Shown piece by piece: positions 8,850 to 17,291 of a stretch of DNA of 51,668 bases. A program made the translations under genes and the position numbers. Every line of letters starts with the position of its first letter. Position 1 is the stretch's first letter. Source of the DNA: CAYLLT01 sp964591605 (GTDB taxonomy: Bacteria; Planctomycetota; Phycisphaerae; UBA1845; PWPN01); the NCBI GenBank assembly GCA_964591605.1, contig CAZQEN010000005.1, forward strand, positions 1-51,668. Direction: 5' to 3'. The notes beneath the pieces are model-generated. The model was not told the origin of the DNA. It made no database searches and worked only from the letters and a program-made list of their open reading frames with translations.

Positions 8850-10196
8850 ATGAAACGAGCCTCTCGGAATCACAGGCACTCCAGTACACGACGTTCGTTC
8901 CTGGCGTCCGGCAGTGCGCTGGCCGCCGGCCTGGCCGCGGCTGCCCCCTCCCGGGCCGCAGGCCGGGGTGGGGGACAGGCGGAGAGTGAAACGCTCGCCG
9001 CAATGGGCGGGCCCAGGGCGGTGCAGCGCCCGCAGGAGAAGGCCGACCGCTGGCCGCTCTACGGCCCCGAGGAGGAGCAGGCCGTCCTCGAACTGATCCG
9101 CAAACCGGGCTACGCCCCGAACGCGGCACTGGCCAAAGACTGGAAGCAGCACTTCGGGGTCGAGTACGTCACCACCTACTGCAACGGCACCAGCGCGCTG
9201 ACCTCGATGTTCTTCGCGCTCGACCTGCCCGCGGGCAGCGAGATCATGGTGCCCAGTTACACGTTCTTCGCGACGATCGTGCCGATGCGGCTCTTCGGCC
9301 TGGTGCCGGTCTTCGTCGACATCGACCCGCACACGCTCAATTTCGACCTCAATGACGCGAAGAAACGGCTGACGAAGAACACGAAGGCCGTTTTGCCTGT
9401 GCACTGGTTCGGCCGGCCGTGCGACATGGACGACATCTGCGACTGGGCGAAGGAAAAGGGCCTCATCGTCCTCGAGGACGCCTGCCACGCGCATGGGGCG
9501 TCGCTCAAGGGCAAGTACATGGGCTCGTGGGGCGTCATGGGCGCGTTCAGCCTGCAGCAGACCAAGCCGCTCCCCGGCATCGAGGGCGGCATCGGTGTTT
9601 TTCAGACGCGAGAGCACTACGAACGTGCTTCGAGCTTCGGCCACTACGACATCGGGCATTCGTTCGGCCAGGAGAGCCCGTACTACCGCTATGAAGGCAC
9701 CGGCCTGGGCCTCAAGCTGCGCATGCACCCGGTCTGCGCCGCCCTGGCCCGCGTCCAACTCAAGAATCTCGAACGCCGCAACACGGAAGGCGCCGCCCAG
9801 GTGCGCTCGCTCAACGACCGGCTCCTGGAACTGCCGGGCCTGGTCGAGCAGGGCAGCCGCCCGGACGCCAAACGCCTCTATTACGCGGCCAACATGCTCT
9901 TCATCGACGAGCGCAAGGCCGGCTTCACGCGCGACCAGGCCGTCAAGGCCCTCCAGGCCGAAGGCGTGACCGCGAGGGCCTACAGCTATCGCCTCCAGCA
10001 CAAGTGCGCCCTCTATGCCGAGGCCAACTGGTGGCACCACCCGCCGCAGATCCCCGACCTGCCCGGCTCCGAGGAGGCCAACCGCACCGGCATCGCCCTG
10101 CCGTACTTCACCTCGCCCGTGCCCGACCTGCTCGACCAGTACGTCAAGGCGTTCCAGAAGGTCTGGGCCCACCGCAGCGGCGTGGCGACGCTATAA
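8850..10196 (+). CDS. DegT/DnrJ/EryC1/StrS-type PLP aminotransferase with a Tat signal
   Basis: A 448-residue protein of the DegT aminotransferase family, which transaminates keto-sugars with pyridoxal phosphate. The PLP lysine is K239 in SLQQTKPLPGIEGG. The cofactor aspartate sits in VLEDACHAHGASLKG. The substrate-side motifs YCNGTSALTSMFFAL and VLPVHWFGRPCDMDDI are also present. The N-terminus carries a twin-arginine signal, TRRSFLASGSALAAGLAAA, about 15 residues in, with the ATG at 8850 chosen because it starts just before it. Most characterised members are cytoplasmic, so export is unusual, but RRSFL followed by an Ala-rich core is a strong Tat pattern. It heads a plus-strand group with the lipoprotein gene at 10317. 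Confidence 0.88.
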   Translation: MKRASRNHRHSSTRRSFLASGSALAAGLAAAAPSRAAGRGGGQAESETLAAMGGPRAVQRPQEKADRWPLYGPEEEQAVLELIRKPGYAPNAALAKDWKQHFGVEYVTTYCNGTSALTSMFFALDLPAGSEIMVPSYTFFATIVPMRLFGLVPVFVDIDPHTLNFDLNDAKKRLTKNTKAVLPVHWFGRPCDMDDICDWAKEKGLIVLEDACHAHGASLKGKYMGSWGVMGAFSLQQTKPLPGIEGGIGVFQTREHYERASSFGHYDIGHSFGQESPYYRYEGTGLGLKLRMHPVCAALARVQLKNLERRNTEGAAQVRSLNDRLLELPGLVEQGSRPDAKRLYYAANMLFIDERKAGFTRDQAVKALQAEGVTARAYSYRLQHKCALYAEANWWHHPPQIPDLPGSEEANRTGIALPYFTSPVPDLLDQYVKAFQKVWAHRSGVATL

Positions 10197-10199
10197 GAA

Positions 10200-10268
10200 C
10201 CGGAGTAGCGGAGGCAGCCGAGAGCCCCCCGCCACCACAGGGGGCGGCCGCTACACGGCTCTTCAGCA
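10200..10268. terminator. GC-rich nested hairpin after the aminotransferase gene
   Basis: AGAGCC near 10219 pairs with GGCTCT near 10258, enclosing GCCCCC and GGGGGC around a ten-base loop. There is no T-run after it, so it may be an intergenic repeat rather than a true terminator. A related string, GGCGGCCGTTACAC, occurs near 12820. Confidence 0.35.
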
Positions 10269-10316
10269 GCGGAATAGAATTCCATTGCAATCTATTGGAT
10301 CTATGAAAGGACACCG

Positions 10317-11243
10317 ATGAGGCCGGATGGAAGGACGCACACTCTTTCTCGCCTTCTCACATTCTCAGTTGTTGGTCAGCGGCGCGGCTGCGCGTTGCTC
10401 GTTCTGGGGGCTGCCTTCGTTCCAGTGATCGTCGGCTGCGAGTCGACGCCGGGGGACTGGGCTGGCGGGGCGGGCAGAGTGGATGCCACCAACCCGCTCG
10501 TGGTGCGGCTGAGCAACTACGGCAAGTTCGAGGAGGCCGCCTGGACGCACCTCCCGTCGATCGGAGTCAGATATGTCTTCATCAATGTCCCGAACCCCGA
10601 GGACGTGGGCGCCGTGCGGAAACGGCTCGATGAGCACCGGCTCATGCCGCTGGTCGTGCGCGGCAGTGCGGCCGTCGGCAGCCCGACGGGGCTCGATGAG
10701 CTGGCCGTGCAGCTCGCGACGTGCGAGCACCTGGGGGTCCAGTACATGTTCCTGTCGGTCAAGGGCTCCGACAAGGCGCTGCTGTACGAGCGCCTCCGCC
10801 GTGCGGGCGACCTGGCCCGTCAGCACGGCGTGATCCTCGTCCTCGAGACGCATCCCGAGCTCGGAACCAACGGCGATGTGCAGCTCGAAACGATGAAGAA
10901 CGTGAACCATTCCAACGTCCGCGTGAACTTCGACACCGGCAACATCCACTTCTACAACACCGATCGCACCGCCCCGGCCGAGCTGCTCAAGATCATCGAT
11001 TACGTCGCGACGGTCGAGATCAAGGACCACACCGGCGGCGAGGGCGTCTGGAACTTTCCCGCCCTGGGTGAGGGGAACGTGGATATTCCCGGTGTCCTGC
11101 GCATCCTGAAGGAGCACAGGTACAGCGGGCCGATCACCATCGAGGTCGAAGGCATCAAGGGCGTCGAGTGGGACGAGGCCACGACGAAGCGGAGCATCGA
11201 AAAGTCGGTGAAGTATCTCCGCTCACTGGGCGCGTTCCGCTGA
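10317..11243 (+). CDS. Sugar phosphate isomerase/epimerase-like TIM-barrel lipoprotein
   Basis: A 308-residue protein of the AP-endonuclease-2/xylose-isomerase-like TIM barrel family, which isomerises or epimerises sugars using a divalent metal. Visible motifs include LVLETHPELGTNGD (metal-ligand glutamate), VNFDTGNIHFYN, VEIKDHTGGEG and ITIEVEGIKG, in family order. The N-terminus has a lipoprotein signal with lipobox VIVGC near residue 41, predicting export and lipidation. An AAAGGA at 10306-10311 suits the ATG at 10317. The signal-peptide region includes a copy of the TTTCTCAC-type repeat (10344-10368), translated as SRLLTFS. It probably forms a unit with the exported aminotransferase upstream, which suggests sugar chemistry outside the cytoplasm. 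Confidence 0.82.
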   Translation: MRPDGRTHTLSRLLTFSVVGQRRGCALLVLGAAFVPVIVGCESTPGDWAGGAGRVDATNPLVVRLSNYGKFEEAAWTHLPSIGVRYVFINVPNPEDVGAVRKRLDEHRLMPLVVRGSAAVGSPTGLDELAVQLATCEHLGVQYMFLSVKGSDKALLYERLRRAGDLARQHGVILVLETHPELGTNGDVQLETMKNVNHSNVRVNFDTGNIHFYNTDRTAPAELLKIIDYVATVEIKDHTGGEGVWNFPALGEGNVDIPGVLRILKEHRYSGPITIEVEGIKGVEWDEATTKRSIEKSVKYLRSLGAFR

Positions 11244-11268
11244 GCCGCCGCATTGCATCCGGCTGCGG

Positions 11269-11351
11269 TGTGCCGCCGGCGTCCCGCCGGTGGCTGGTTT
11301 GTGGCACCGGCGTCTCGCCGGTGGGTGTGGAACAGGCGTCTCGCCTGTGCC
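11269..11351. repeat. Three tandem 'CGGCGTCTCGCCG' hairpins (family D)
   Basis: Three spaced copies of a 19-25 base hairpin lie at 11269-11293, 11301-11325 and 11327-11351. Each has a three-base TCC or TCT loop, for example CACCGGCG-TCT-CGCCGGTG. The stems of successive copies differ by compensating changes (ACAGGCG with CGCCTGT in the third). They fill the gap between the lipoprotein and propeller genes. Confidence 0.8.
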
Positions 11352-11377
11352 CTGTGCGCTGAGGATAAGGAATCCCG

Positions 11378-12760
11378 ATGAGACTGCCACCCGCGGGTGA
11401 AGTGCTGACCACGATGCTCCTGTGGCTGCTTGCCGCCGTGCCGACCGGCGCGGAACCGTCCGTGCGTCCCGCGGCCCCGCACCGGCTGACCGCCCACCGC
11501 TACGACTCCGGTTTCGAGTTCGCCCACAACACGTTCAACGGTATCTCCGCCGCGAGCGACGGCCTCATCTATTACGTGCTCTGCTCCGACAAGCACGATG
11601 TGGGCGCGCAGATGTACGTCTTCGACCCCGCTGCGCGACGCATCCGGCGCCTGGGCGATCTGACGGAGGCCTGCGGCGAGAAAGGACGCAGGACAATCGT
11701 TCAGGGCAAGAGCCACGTGAGCTTCGTCGAGGCCGGCGGCAAGCTCTATTTCGCGACGCACCTGGGTTACTACGCGGTGGTCGACGGCGTTGAGCGCGTC
11801 GGCATTCCTCCGGAGGGCTGGAAACCGTATCCGGGCGGGCACCTGCTGGCGTATGACATGGCCTCGGGCCGGTTCGAAGACCTGGCGATCGAGCCGCACG
11901 GCGAGGGCATCATCACGATGAACATGGATGTTCGCCGCGGCCGCATCTTCGGCCTCACCTGGCCGACCGGCTACTTCGTGCGGTTCAACCTCGCCGACAG
12001 CAGCCTCAAGACGCTCGGTGCATTCTTCGAGAAGGGCGAGGCCGGCGAGGGTGCGACGTTCCGCGTGATCTGCCGGGCGATCGCGGTCGATCCCGGCGAC
12101 GGCGCGGCGTATTTCACGCTCCCCAGCGGCGAGATTCTGCGCTACCGCCCCGAAACCGACGCCGTCGAGCCGGTCAAGGGAGATGACCTGCGCAAAGACT
12201 ACTTCGGCGTCTACGACGCGACTCAACCGGGCCACATGGGCTACCACTGGCGGCAGACCATCTGGTACGAGCCGCAGAGGCTCATCTACGCCGTCCACGG
12301 AAACTCCGGCTACCTCTTCTCGTTCGACCCGCAGGCCGGGCGCGTCGAACTGCTCGATCGCATCACGTCCGAGCCCTCGCGCCGCAGCGGCATGTTCGAT
12401 CAGTTCAACTACGGCTACCTGGGCTTCACGCTCGGGCCCGACAGACGCACGCTGTACTACCTCACCGGCGGCCGGATCGAGGACCGCGACCTGCCACCGG
12501 TCGCCACGCGGGCCGCACAGACGGCGCAGGACGCGAAGCGGCCCGAGAACCTGCACCTGGTCACGTACGACATCCCCACCGCCCACTGCATCGACCACGG
12601 CCCGATCTTCTTCGACGACGGCCAGCGCGTCACCGGCGTCAACTCCATTGCCGTCGGTCACGACGGCACCGTTTACGCCCTCGCCCGCGTCGCCGACGAT
12701 GACCGCGCGCGATTCGATCTGATCAGTATCGCACCGGTGATGAAGGTCCAGAAGCCCTGA
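11378..12760 (+). CDS. Secreted beta-propeller-like protein of unknown function
   Basis: A 460-residue protein with a Sec signal peptide (MLLWLLAAVPTGA-E, cleaved near residue 25) and repeated blade-like units. These pair aromatic strands with asparagine or aspartate turns: ASDGLIYYVLCSD, GGKLYFATHLGYY, GRIFGLTWPTGYF, NSGYLFSFDPQAG, RRTLYYLTGG and GHDGTVYALARV. The pattern resembles SMP-30/PQQ/WD40-type propellers, but no signature allows a family name. An AGGATAAGGA at 11362-11371 is a fair ribosome site for the ATG at 11378. It sits directly after the TIM-barrel lipoprotein and may act on the same sugar substrate. It ends convergent to the dehydrogenase gene. Confidence 0.8.
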   Translation: MRLPPAGEVLTTMLLWLLAAVPTGAEPSVRPAAPHRLTAHRYDSGFEFAHNTFNGISAASDGLIYYVLCSDKHDVGAQMYVFDPAARRIRRLGDLTEACGEKGRRTIVQGKSHVSFVEAGGKLYFATHLGYYAVVDGVERVGIPPEGWKPYPGGHLLAYDMASGRFEDLAIEPHGEGIITMNMDVRRGRIFGLTWPTGYFVRFNLADSSLKTLGAFFEKGEAGEGATFRVICRAIAVDPGDGAAYFTLPSGEILRYRPETDAVEPVKGDDLRKDYFGVYDATQPGHMGYHWRQTIWYEPQRLIYAVHGNSGYLFSFDPQAGRVELLDRITSEPSRRSGMFDQFNYGYLGFTLGPDRRTLYYLTGGRIEDRDLPPVATRAAQTAQDAKRPENLHLVTYDIPTAHCIDHGPIFFDDGQRVTGVNSIAVGHDGTVYALARVADDDRARFDLISIAPVMKVQKP

Positions 12761-12858
12761 GCCCGGCAATCCCCAGACGCAATGGGTGGCGGCTTCGCCG
12801 CCATCCGGCCGGCACAGTGGGCGGCCGTTACACAAACGGTCAACGGGTCGGTCGAGCT

Positions 12859-12907
12859 TCTCCCTTTCTCACCTTCTCTTTCTCACCTTCTCACTTTCTC
12901 ACTTTCC
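12859..12907. repeat. TTTCTCAC octamer repeat (family B), single arm
   Basis: About 49 bases of pyrimidine-rich tandem octamers (TTTCTCAC, CTTCTCAC and variants), with one degenerate unit. It lies in the convergent gap and supplies the TGA stop codon of the minus-strand dehydrogenase. Other copies are at 10344-10368, 21376-21408, 21651-21684, 26339-26370 and 28944-28990. Confidence 0.8.
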
Positions 12908-13894
12908 ACCGGGCGCCACGTACGCGGCCCGTTCGAGCGGTTCGCCGCGGGCGAGATGGTCGAGGTTCTCGGCGATCCGCTGATAGCGGCGCTGGATCAT
13001 CGCCTCCGTCCAGCCGGAATAGTGCGGGGTAACGATCACGTTCGGAAGTTCATGGAAGGGGAATTGCGATCCGTGCTGGCCCGCCTCCGGGTCGGGCGGG
13101 TACTGGTACCACACATCCAGCGCTGCTCCCGCGATCCAGCGCTCGGACAGAGCGCAATACAGCGCCTGCTCATCGATGATCGCCGCGCGGGCCGTGTTGA
13201 TCAGCAGCGCGTGCGGCCGCATCAGCCGCAACTCGATTTCGCCCAGCAACCCCTTCGTCTCGTCCGTCAGCGGGCACACCACCGCCACGCAGTCGCTCTC
13301 GGTCAGCAGGCGCGGCAGGTCGCTCATCGACCCGCACCACTCGAGCAGCGGGTTCGCGGCCGGCGTGCGACGCACCGCAATGACGCGCAGGCCCATCGCC
13401 CGCGCTCGCTGCGCCACCGCCTGGCCGATATGCCCGAAACCGATCAGGCCCAGCGTCTTACCGTGGAGCTCGCCGTGGAACGCCCCGTCGTATCGCCCAC
13501 TTCCGCGCCATCGACCCCCGCGCAGCTCCCGATCTGCCTCGACCACGCCCGTGGTCAGCATCAGCAGGCACATGAGGATGTATTCGGCGATGGGGATCTC
13601 ATGCTCGTACACGTTGCACAGCGTGCAACCGGGCGGGATGGCCGACAGGTCGAACAGGTCGATACCGGCTCCGACGCAGTGGATCAGACGCAGATCGTTC
13701 GCCAGGGGTGCGAGCTCTGCCGGAAATTCATTGCTGATAAAGGCTTGCGCACCGGGTACGAGGCGCCGGGCCAGCCCGATCTGCGTGCGTTCGGGCACCG
13801 TCAGGATTTCCCACTCAGTCTGCATCGCGGCGCGGAGCAGCGGTTCGCGGCTGACGACGATGGAATCGAACAGGATCACTCTCCGTGTGGACAT
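12899..13894 (-). CDS. D-2-hydroxyacid dehydrogenase family, NAD-binding
   Basis: A 331-residue cytoplasmic protein of the D-isomer-specific 2-hydroxyacid dehydrogenase family, which reduces 2-keto acids or oxidises D-2-hydroxy acids with NAD(P). The dinucleotide fold motif GLIGFGHIGQAV is present. So are the catalytic arginine in INTARAAIID, the segment AALDVWYQYPP and the catalytic histidine in VTPHYSGWT. The ATG at 13894 is preferred over an upstream start because MSTRRVILFD begins the N-terminal fold directly. It is divergent from the MFS transporter across 111 bases. The substrate is unknown; candidates are sugar-derived 2-keto acids, given the carbohydrate genes nearby. Confidence 0.87.
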   Translation of the reverse strand: MSTRRVILFDSIVVSREPLLRAAMQTEWEILTVPERTQIGLARRLVPGAQAFISNEFPAELAPLANDLRLIHCVGAGIDLFDLSAIPPGCTLCNVYEHEIPIAEYILMCLLMLTTGVVEADRELRGGRWRGSGRYDGAFHGELHGKTLGLIGFGHIGQAVAQRARAMGLRVIAVRRTPAANPLLEWCGSMSDLPRLLTESDCVAVVCPLTDETKGLLGEIELRLMRPHALLINTARAAIIDEQALYCALSERWIAGAALDVWYQYPPDPEAGQHGSQFPFHELPNVIVTPHYSGWTEAMIQRRYQRIAENLDHLARGEPLERAAYVAPGGK

Positions 13895-14005
13895 GAGCAC
13901 GCTCGCTTGTGTTTGTTGCCAAAATCGGGCATGATCTGTCAACAATCAGCGCCCGAGTCGCTTGGGCCCGTTCGATCAACACCTACACGTGAGCCGCCAT
14001 TCATC

Positions 14006-15367
14006 ATGGAGCAGGTCATCACTCCCGTCGAGCCCCCCCCGCTTCGCTGGTACCAGGGTCTGAGCCGGTATCAGTGGTGGGTGTTCGCCGTCGGGGCGCT
14101 GGCGTGGCTGTTCGACTGCACGGACCAGCGTCTGTTCATGCTGGCGCGGTCGCCGGCCTTGTCGGAGTTGCTGGGGCTGCCTCAGAGCGATCCCCGCGTG
14201 GTCGATTATGCCACTTACGCGACCGCGGCCACGATGGCCGGCTGGGGCGTCGGGGGACTGCTTTTCGGTGTCGTGGGCGATCGCTGGGGGCGGGCCAAGA
14301 CCATGGGCCTGTCGGTGCTGGTGTACTCGCTTTTCACGGGCCTCTGCGGCATCGCCACGACCGGGCTGGACTTCTGCTTCTACCGGTTTCTGATGGGGGC
14401 GGGCATCGGCGGGGCGTTCGCGACCGCGGCCGCCCTGATCGCCGAGACCGTTCCGCCTCACTCGCGGCCCGTGCTCATGGGGTTGTTTTCCGCGCTCTCG
14501 CTCTTCGGAAACATGAGCGGCTCCGTCCTCGCGGGGCTGTTCCATCCCGACGGGCGGTACGCCGCGAGTCTCTTCGGAGGTCAGGGTGTCGCCGGATGGC
14601 GGCTGCTCTTCTTCGTGGGGGCAATTCCCGCCATGCTCGTCGTGCTGATCATCCGGACGCTGCGCGAGTCCGAGCAGTGGCTTGCGGCGCGCCAGGAAGC
14701 CCGCGAGACCGGCACGCACCAGATGGGCGATCTGCGCGTCCTGTGGCGGCACCCGCGCTGGCGGCGGAGCACGCTGGTGGCGATCAGCCTCGCCACGGCC
14801 GGCATCGTCGGGGTGTGGGGCGTGGGCTTCTGGTCGCCCGAGCTGATCAAGATCGCCCTCGCGGGAATCGGACCCGAGCGGATCGCCGAGGTCCGCGCCC
14901 GCGGCACGATTCTGCAGGATATCGGCGGGTTTCTGGGGATCCTCGCGTTCACCGCCTTCGCCACCCGGTGGGGCCGGCGCCCGACCTTCGGCGTGGCGTT
15001 TGCCCTGTCTTTCCTTTCGGTTTGCTGGGTCTTCTTCGGCCTCCATTCGGTGACCCAGGCCTACGTGATGCTGCCGATTCTGGGCTTCTTCACGATCAGC
15101 ATCATGGGCGGGTTCGTCATCTACTTCCCCGAGCTGTTCCCCACGCGGCTGCGTTCGACGGGGACGGCCATCGGCTACAACCTGGCCCGGCTGTCGGCGG
15201 CCGTGCTCATGATCGCCGGAAATCCGATCCGCGAGGGCCTGCAGGCGGCGGGCGTGGCCAACCCGTTCCGCACCGGCATGGTCATGCTGGGCAGTGTCTA
15301 TATCCTCGCGCTGTTCATTCTGATCTGGGCGCCGGAGACGAGGGGCCAGCCGCTGCCGGAGGACTGA
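14006..15367 (+). CDS. Major facilitator superfamily transporter
   Basis: A 453-residue inner-membrane transporter with about 12 hydrophobic segments. The MFS signature between TM2 and TM3 reads GDRWGRAKTMG, and a second related motif, ATRWGRRPTF, follows the central loop. The C-terminal PETRG is typical of the sugar/organic-acid porter branch (compare PESPR/PETKG). The ATG at 14006 starts the first amphipathic stretch; the longer open frame upstream is antisense to the dehydrogenase gene and is not coding. It lies 29 bases before the sulfatase open frame and probably imports a product of that locus. The substrate is unassigned. Confidence 0.88.
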   Translation: MEQVITPVEPPPLRWYQGLSRYQWWVFAVGALAWLFDCTDQRLFMLARSPALSELLGLPQSDPRVVDYATYATAATMAGWGVGGLLFGVVGDRWGRAKTMGLSVLVYSLFTGLCGIATTGLDFCFYRFLMGAGIGGAFATAAALIAETVPPHSRPVLMGLFSALSLFGNMSGSVLAGLFHPDGRYAASLFGGQGVAGWRLLFFVGAIPAMLVVLIIRTLRESEQWLAARQEARETGTHQMGDLRVLWRHPRWRRSTLVAISLATAGIVGVWGVGFWSPELIKIALAGIGPERIAEVRARGTILQDIGGFLGILAFTAFATRWGRRPTFGVAFALSFLSVCWVFFGLHSVTQAYVMLPILGFFTISIMGGFVIYFPELFPTRLRSTGTAIGYNLARLSAAVLMIAGNPIREGLQAAGVANPFRTGMVMLGSVYILALFILIWAPETRGQPLPED

Positions 15368-15396
15368 ACGAGGCTGCGAATCGGAGGGTAAACCAG

Positions 15397-16875
15397 ATGT
15401 ACCACGAAGGCACGAAGACACGAAGAGGAGAATACAGAGAACGAGTTCTAAGTGATCGCTCTCGCGCTCACACTCTCTCCCGCGTTTCTTCGTGCCTTCG
15501 TGCCTTCGTGCTTCAATCTGCCGTGTCGTGCACCATCCTCGTGCTGGCGGGCGCGGCGATCGCCGCGCAGGCTCAGGAGCGGTTGAACGTTGTCCTGCTG
15601 CTCTCCGACGATCATCAGTACCTTGCGCTGGGTTGCGCTGGTCACTCAATCATCCGGACGCCCAACCTTGATCGTCTGGCAATGGAGGGCGTGCGGTTCA
15701 GTCAGGCGTACGTGTCGCTGCCGATCTGCACGCCGTCGCGGGCGACGCTGCTGACGGGGCGGTTCGAGCAGTCGCACGGGGTCACGTTCTTCGGACGCAG
15801 GATCGGCGACGACGTGGTGCCGCTGCCGCGCGCCATGGCGAAGGCTGGCTACCAGACCGCCTACACGGGCAAGTGGCACAACGTCCGCGGCCCGGACCAC
15901 TACGGATTCGAGTGGATGGCCAACATGTTCATCGGCGGCATGGGGCCGCACCGCAACCCGAAGCTCACGCAGAGACTGGGCGACAAACCGCAGGTCGTCG
16001 AGGGGTTCACGACCGAGCTCTATACCGATGCCGCGGTGCGCTTCCTGAAGGAGCGTGACCGCAGCCGTCCGTTCTTCCTCTACGTGGCGTACACGGCCCC
16101 GCATGATCCGCGCGAGCCGCTCGAACGCTACGAGAGGATGTATCCGGCGAAGGACATGCCGCTGCCGAAGAACTTCATGCCGGCCCCGCCGTTCGATCCG
16201 GGCACGCTGGAGATCCGCGACGAGAAGCTGCTGCCGCTGCCGCGCGACCCCGAGCAGATCCGGACCGAGACATCGCGGTATGACGGCCTCATTACGCACC
16301 TGGACGAGCAGATTGCCCGCATCCTCAAGGAACTCGAAGACCAGAAGCTCGCCGATCGAACGATCGTCGTCTTTGCCGGCGACAACGGACTGACGCTCGG
16401 TGCGCACGGTCTGCTCGGCAAGCAGACACTCTACGAGGAGGGCGTGCGCGTGCCGCTCATCATGCGCCATCCACGGATCGGCCAGAGGGGGCGGACGAGT
16501 GATGCGCTCGTGTATCTGGCCGACGTGCTGCCGACAGTGTTCGAGTGGACGGGGCTTGCGCTGCCCGAGAAGGTCGAAGCCCGGTCGCTGGCGCGGATCT
16601 GCTCCGGAGAGGCCGACTCGGTGCGCGATGCCGTGTTCGGGCGCTACGACGAAAAGGACGATCCGCGCTTCCGCAGCATCCGTACCGACCGATACAAGCT
16701 CATCCGGTATCTCAAGCTCGATCGCGAGGAGCTCTTCGATCTACGAGAGGATCCGTACGAATTGAAAGACCTCTCGGGCGACGCGTCGATGGAGAGCGTG
16801 AAACAGACGCTGCGCGGGCAGCTTCACGAATGGGTGAAGGTCCAGGGCGACACGGTCGCACTGAATCATTGGTGA
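15397..16875 (+). CDS. Sulfatase (formylglycine-dependent), exported
   Basis: A type I sulfatase that hydrolyses sulfate esters. The formylglycine motif CTPSRATLLTGR begins at C111. Metal-binding residues are in LLLSDDHQY near residue 70 and FAGDNGLTLG, and TGKWHN matches the family lysine-histidine motif. The mature protein starts after a hydrophobic stretch ending AAIAAQA. The only in-frame ATG is at 15397, so residues 2 to about 38 come from inverted repeat 15401-15511. If GTG is used instead, a start inside the right arm (near 15508) would leave a shorter signal peptide. At 492 residues it is normal for the family. The activating formylglycine enzyme is not in the window. Desulfation of a polysaccharide is the likely role. 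Confidence 0.88.
   Translation: MYHEGTKTRRGEYRERVLSDRSRAHTLSRVSSCLRAFVLQSAVSCTILVLAGAAIAAQAQERLNVVLLLSDDHQYLALGCAGHSIIRTPNLDRLAMEGVRFSQAYVSLPICTPSRATLLTGRFEQSHGVTFFGRRIGDDVVPLPRAMAKAGYQTAYTGKWHNVRGPDHYGFEWMANMFIGGMGPHRNPKLTQRLGDKPQVVEGFTTELYTDAAVRFLKERDRSRPFFLYVAYTAPHDPREPLERYERMYPAKDMPLPKNFMPAPPFDPGTLEIRDEKLLPLPRDPEQIRTETSRYDGLITHLDEQIARILKELEDQKLADRTIVVFAGDNGLTLGAHGLLGKQTLYEEGVRVPLIMRHPRIGQRGRTSDALVYLADVLPTVFEWTGLALPEKVEARSLARICSGEADSVRDAVFGRYDEKDDPRFRSIRTDRYKLIRYLKLDREELFDLREDPYELKDLSGDASMESVKQTLRGQLHEWVKVQGDTVALNHW
15401..15511. repeat. Octamer-armed inverted repeat, family A copy 2
   Basis: The left arm (15401-15428) is ACCACGAAGG followed by CACGAAGA octamers. The right arm (15486-15511) is the inverted form, with a spacer of about 57 bases unrelated to that of copy 1. 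It lies within the first 38 codons of the sulfatase frame. The right arm encodes CLRAFVLQ, the front of the hydrophobic signal segment. Confidence 0.85.
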
Positions 16876-17291
16876 CGCGCGGTCGTTCGACGACGGCAAT
16901 CGATGCGTCGACGACGAGTTCGTCGCAGCCGCGCCGCGGTGTGAGAAGGCAGAGGTCAGCCAAGGTGTGGCCTGAGTTGAATGTCAGCCGCGGAGCGGCG
17001 AAAGACGGTAGCCCACGGCGCAAGCCGTGGGAAGCGGTAGAACACAGCATCGGAGCCCCGGAAGGGGCGAAAGAAGCGCGCCCGGGGCTTCTGTCGCCCC
17101 TGCCGGGGCTATGCGGTGTGGTTGCGGACGATCCCCAGGGCTGGCGCCCTGGGCTACCGGCTTCCGCCCCTGCCGGGGCTGTGATGGCTGCGCTCTTGCC
17201 GGGGCTGTGATGGGGTTGTCGCGGTTTCGCCGATGCCGGCGGGAGCGACTCGTCCGGGCATTCCGGATCGCTAGCGGTGAGGATCGATCTG
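16876..17291. repeat. Gene-free stretch filled with GC-rich hairpin repeats (family F)
   Basis: A 416-base gap without a credible gene. It contains CCCACGGC-GCAA-GCCGTGGG (17012-17031), CCCAGGGC-TGGC-GCCCTGGG (17134-17153) and several copies of CCCCTGCCGGGGCT-like units (17056-17215). These are structured, repetitive and probably untranslated. No promoter stands out ahead of the hydrolase gene at 17292. Confidence 0.75.

Noticed and set aside
8366..8851. A 162-residue N-terminal extension of the DUF1549/DUF1553 protein
   Set aside because: The signal peptide starting at 8365 would be buried, and the extension has no family similarity.
12859..12907. The tandem octamers as a CRISPR-like array
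   Set aside because: The units are eight bases and directly adjacent, with no spacers of constant length and no cas genes.
12782..14005. A 408-codon extension upstream of the MFS transporter in the same frame
   Set aside because: It runs antisense to the complete D-2-hydroxyacid dehydrogenase and starts in a family B repeat. The transporter fold begins at 14006.
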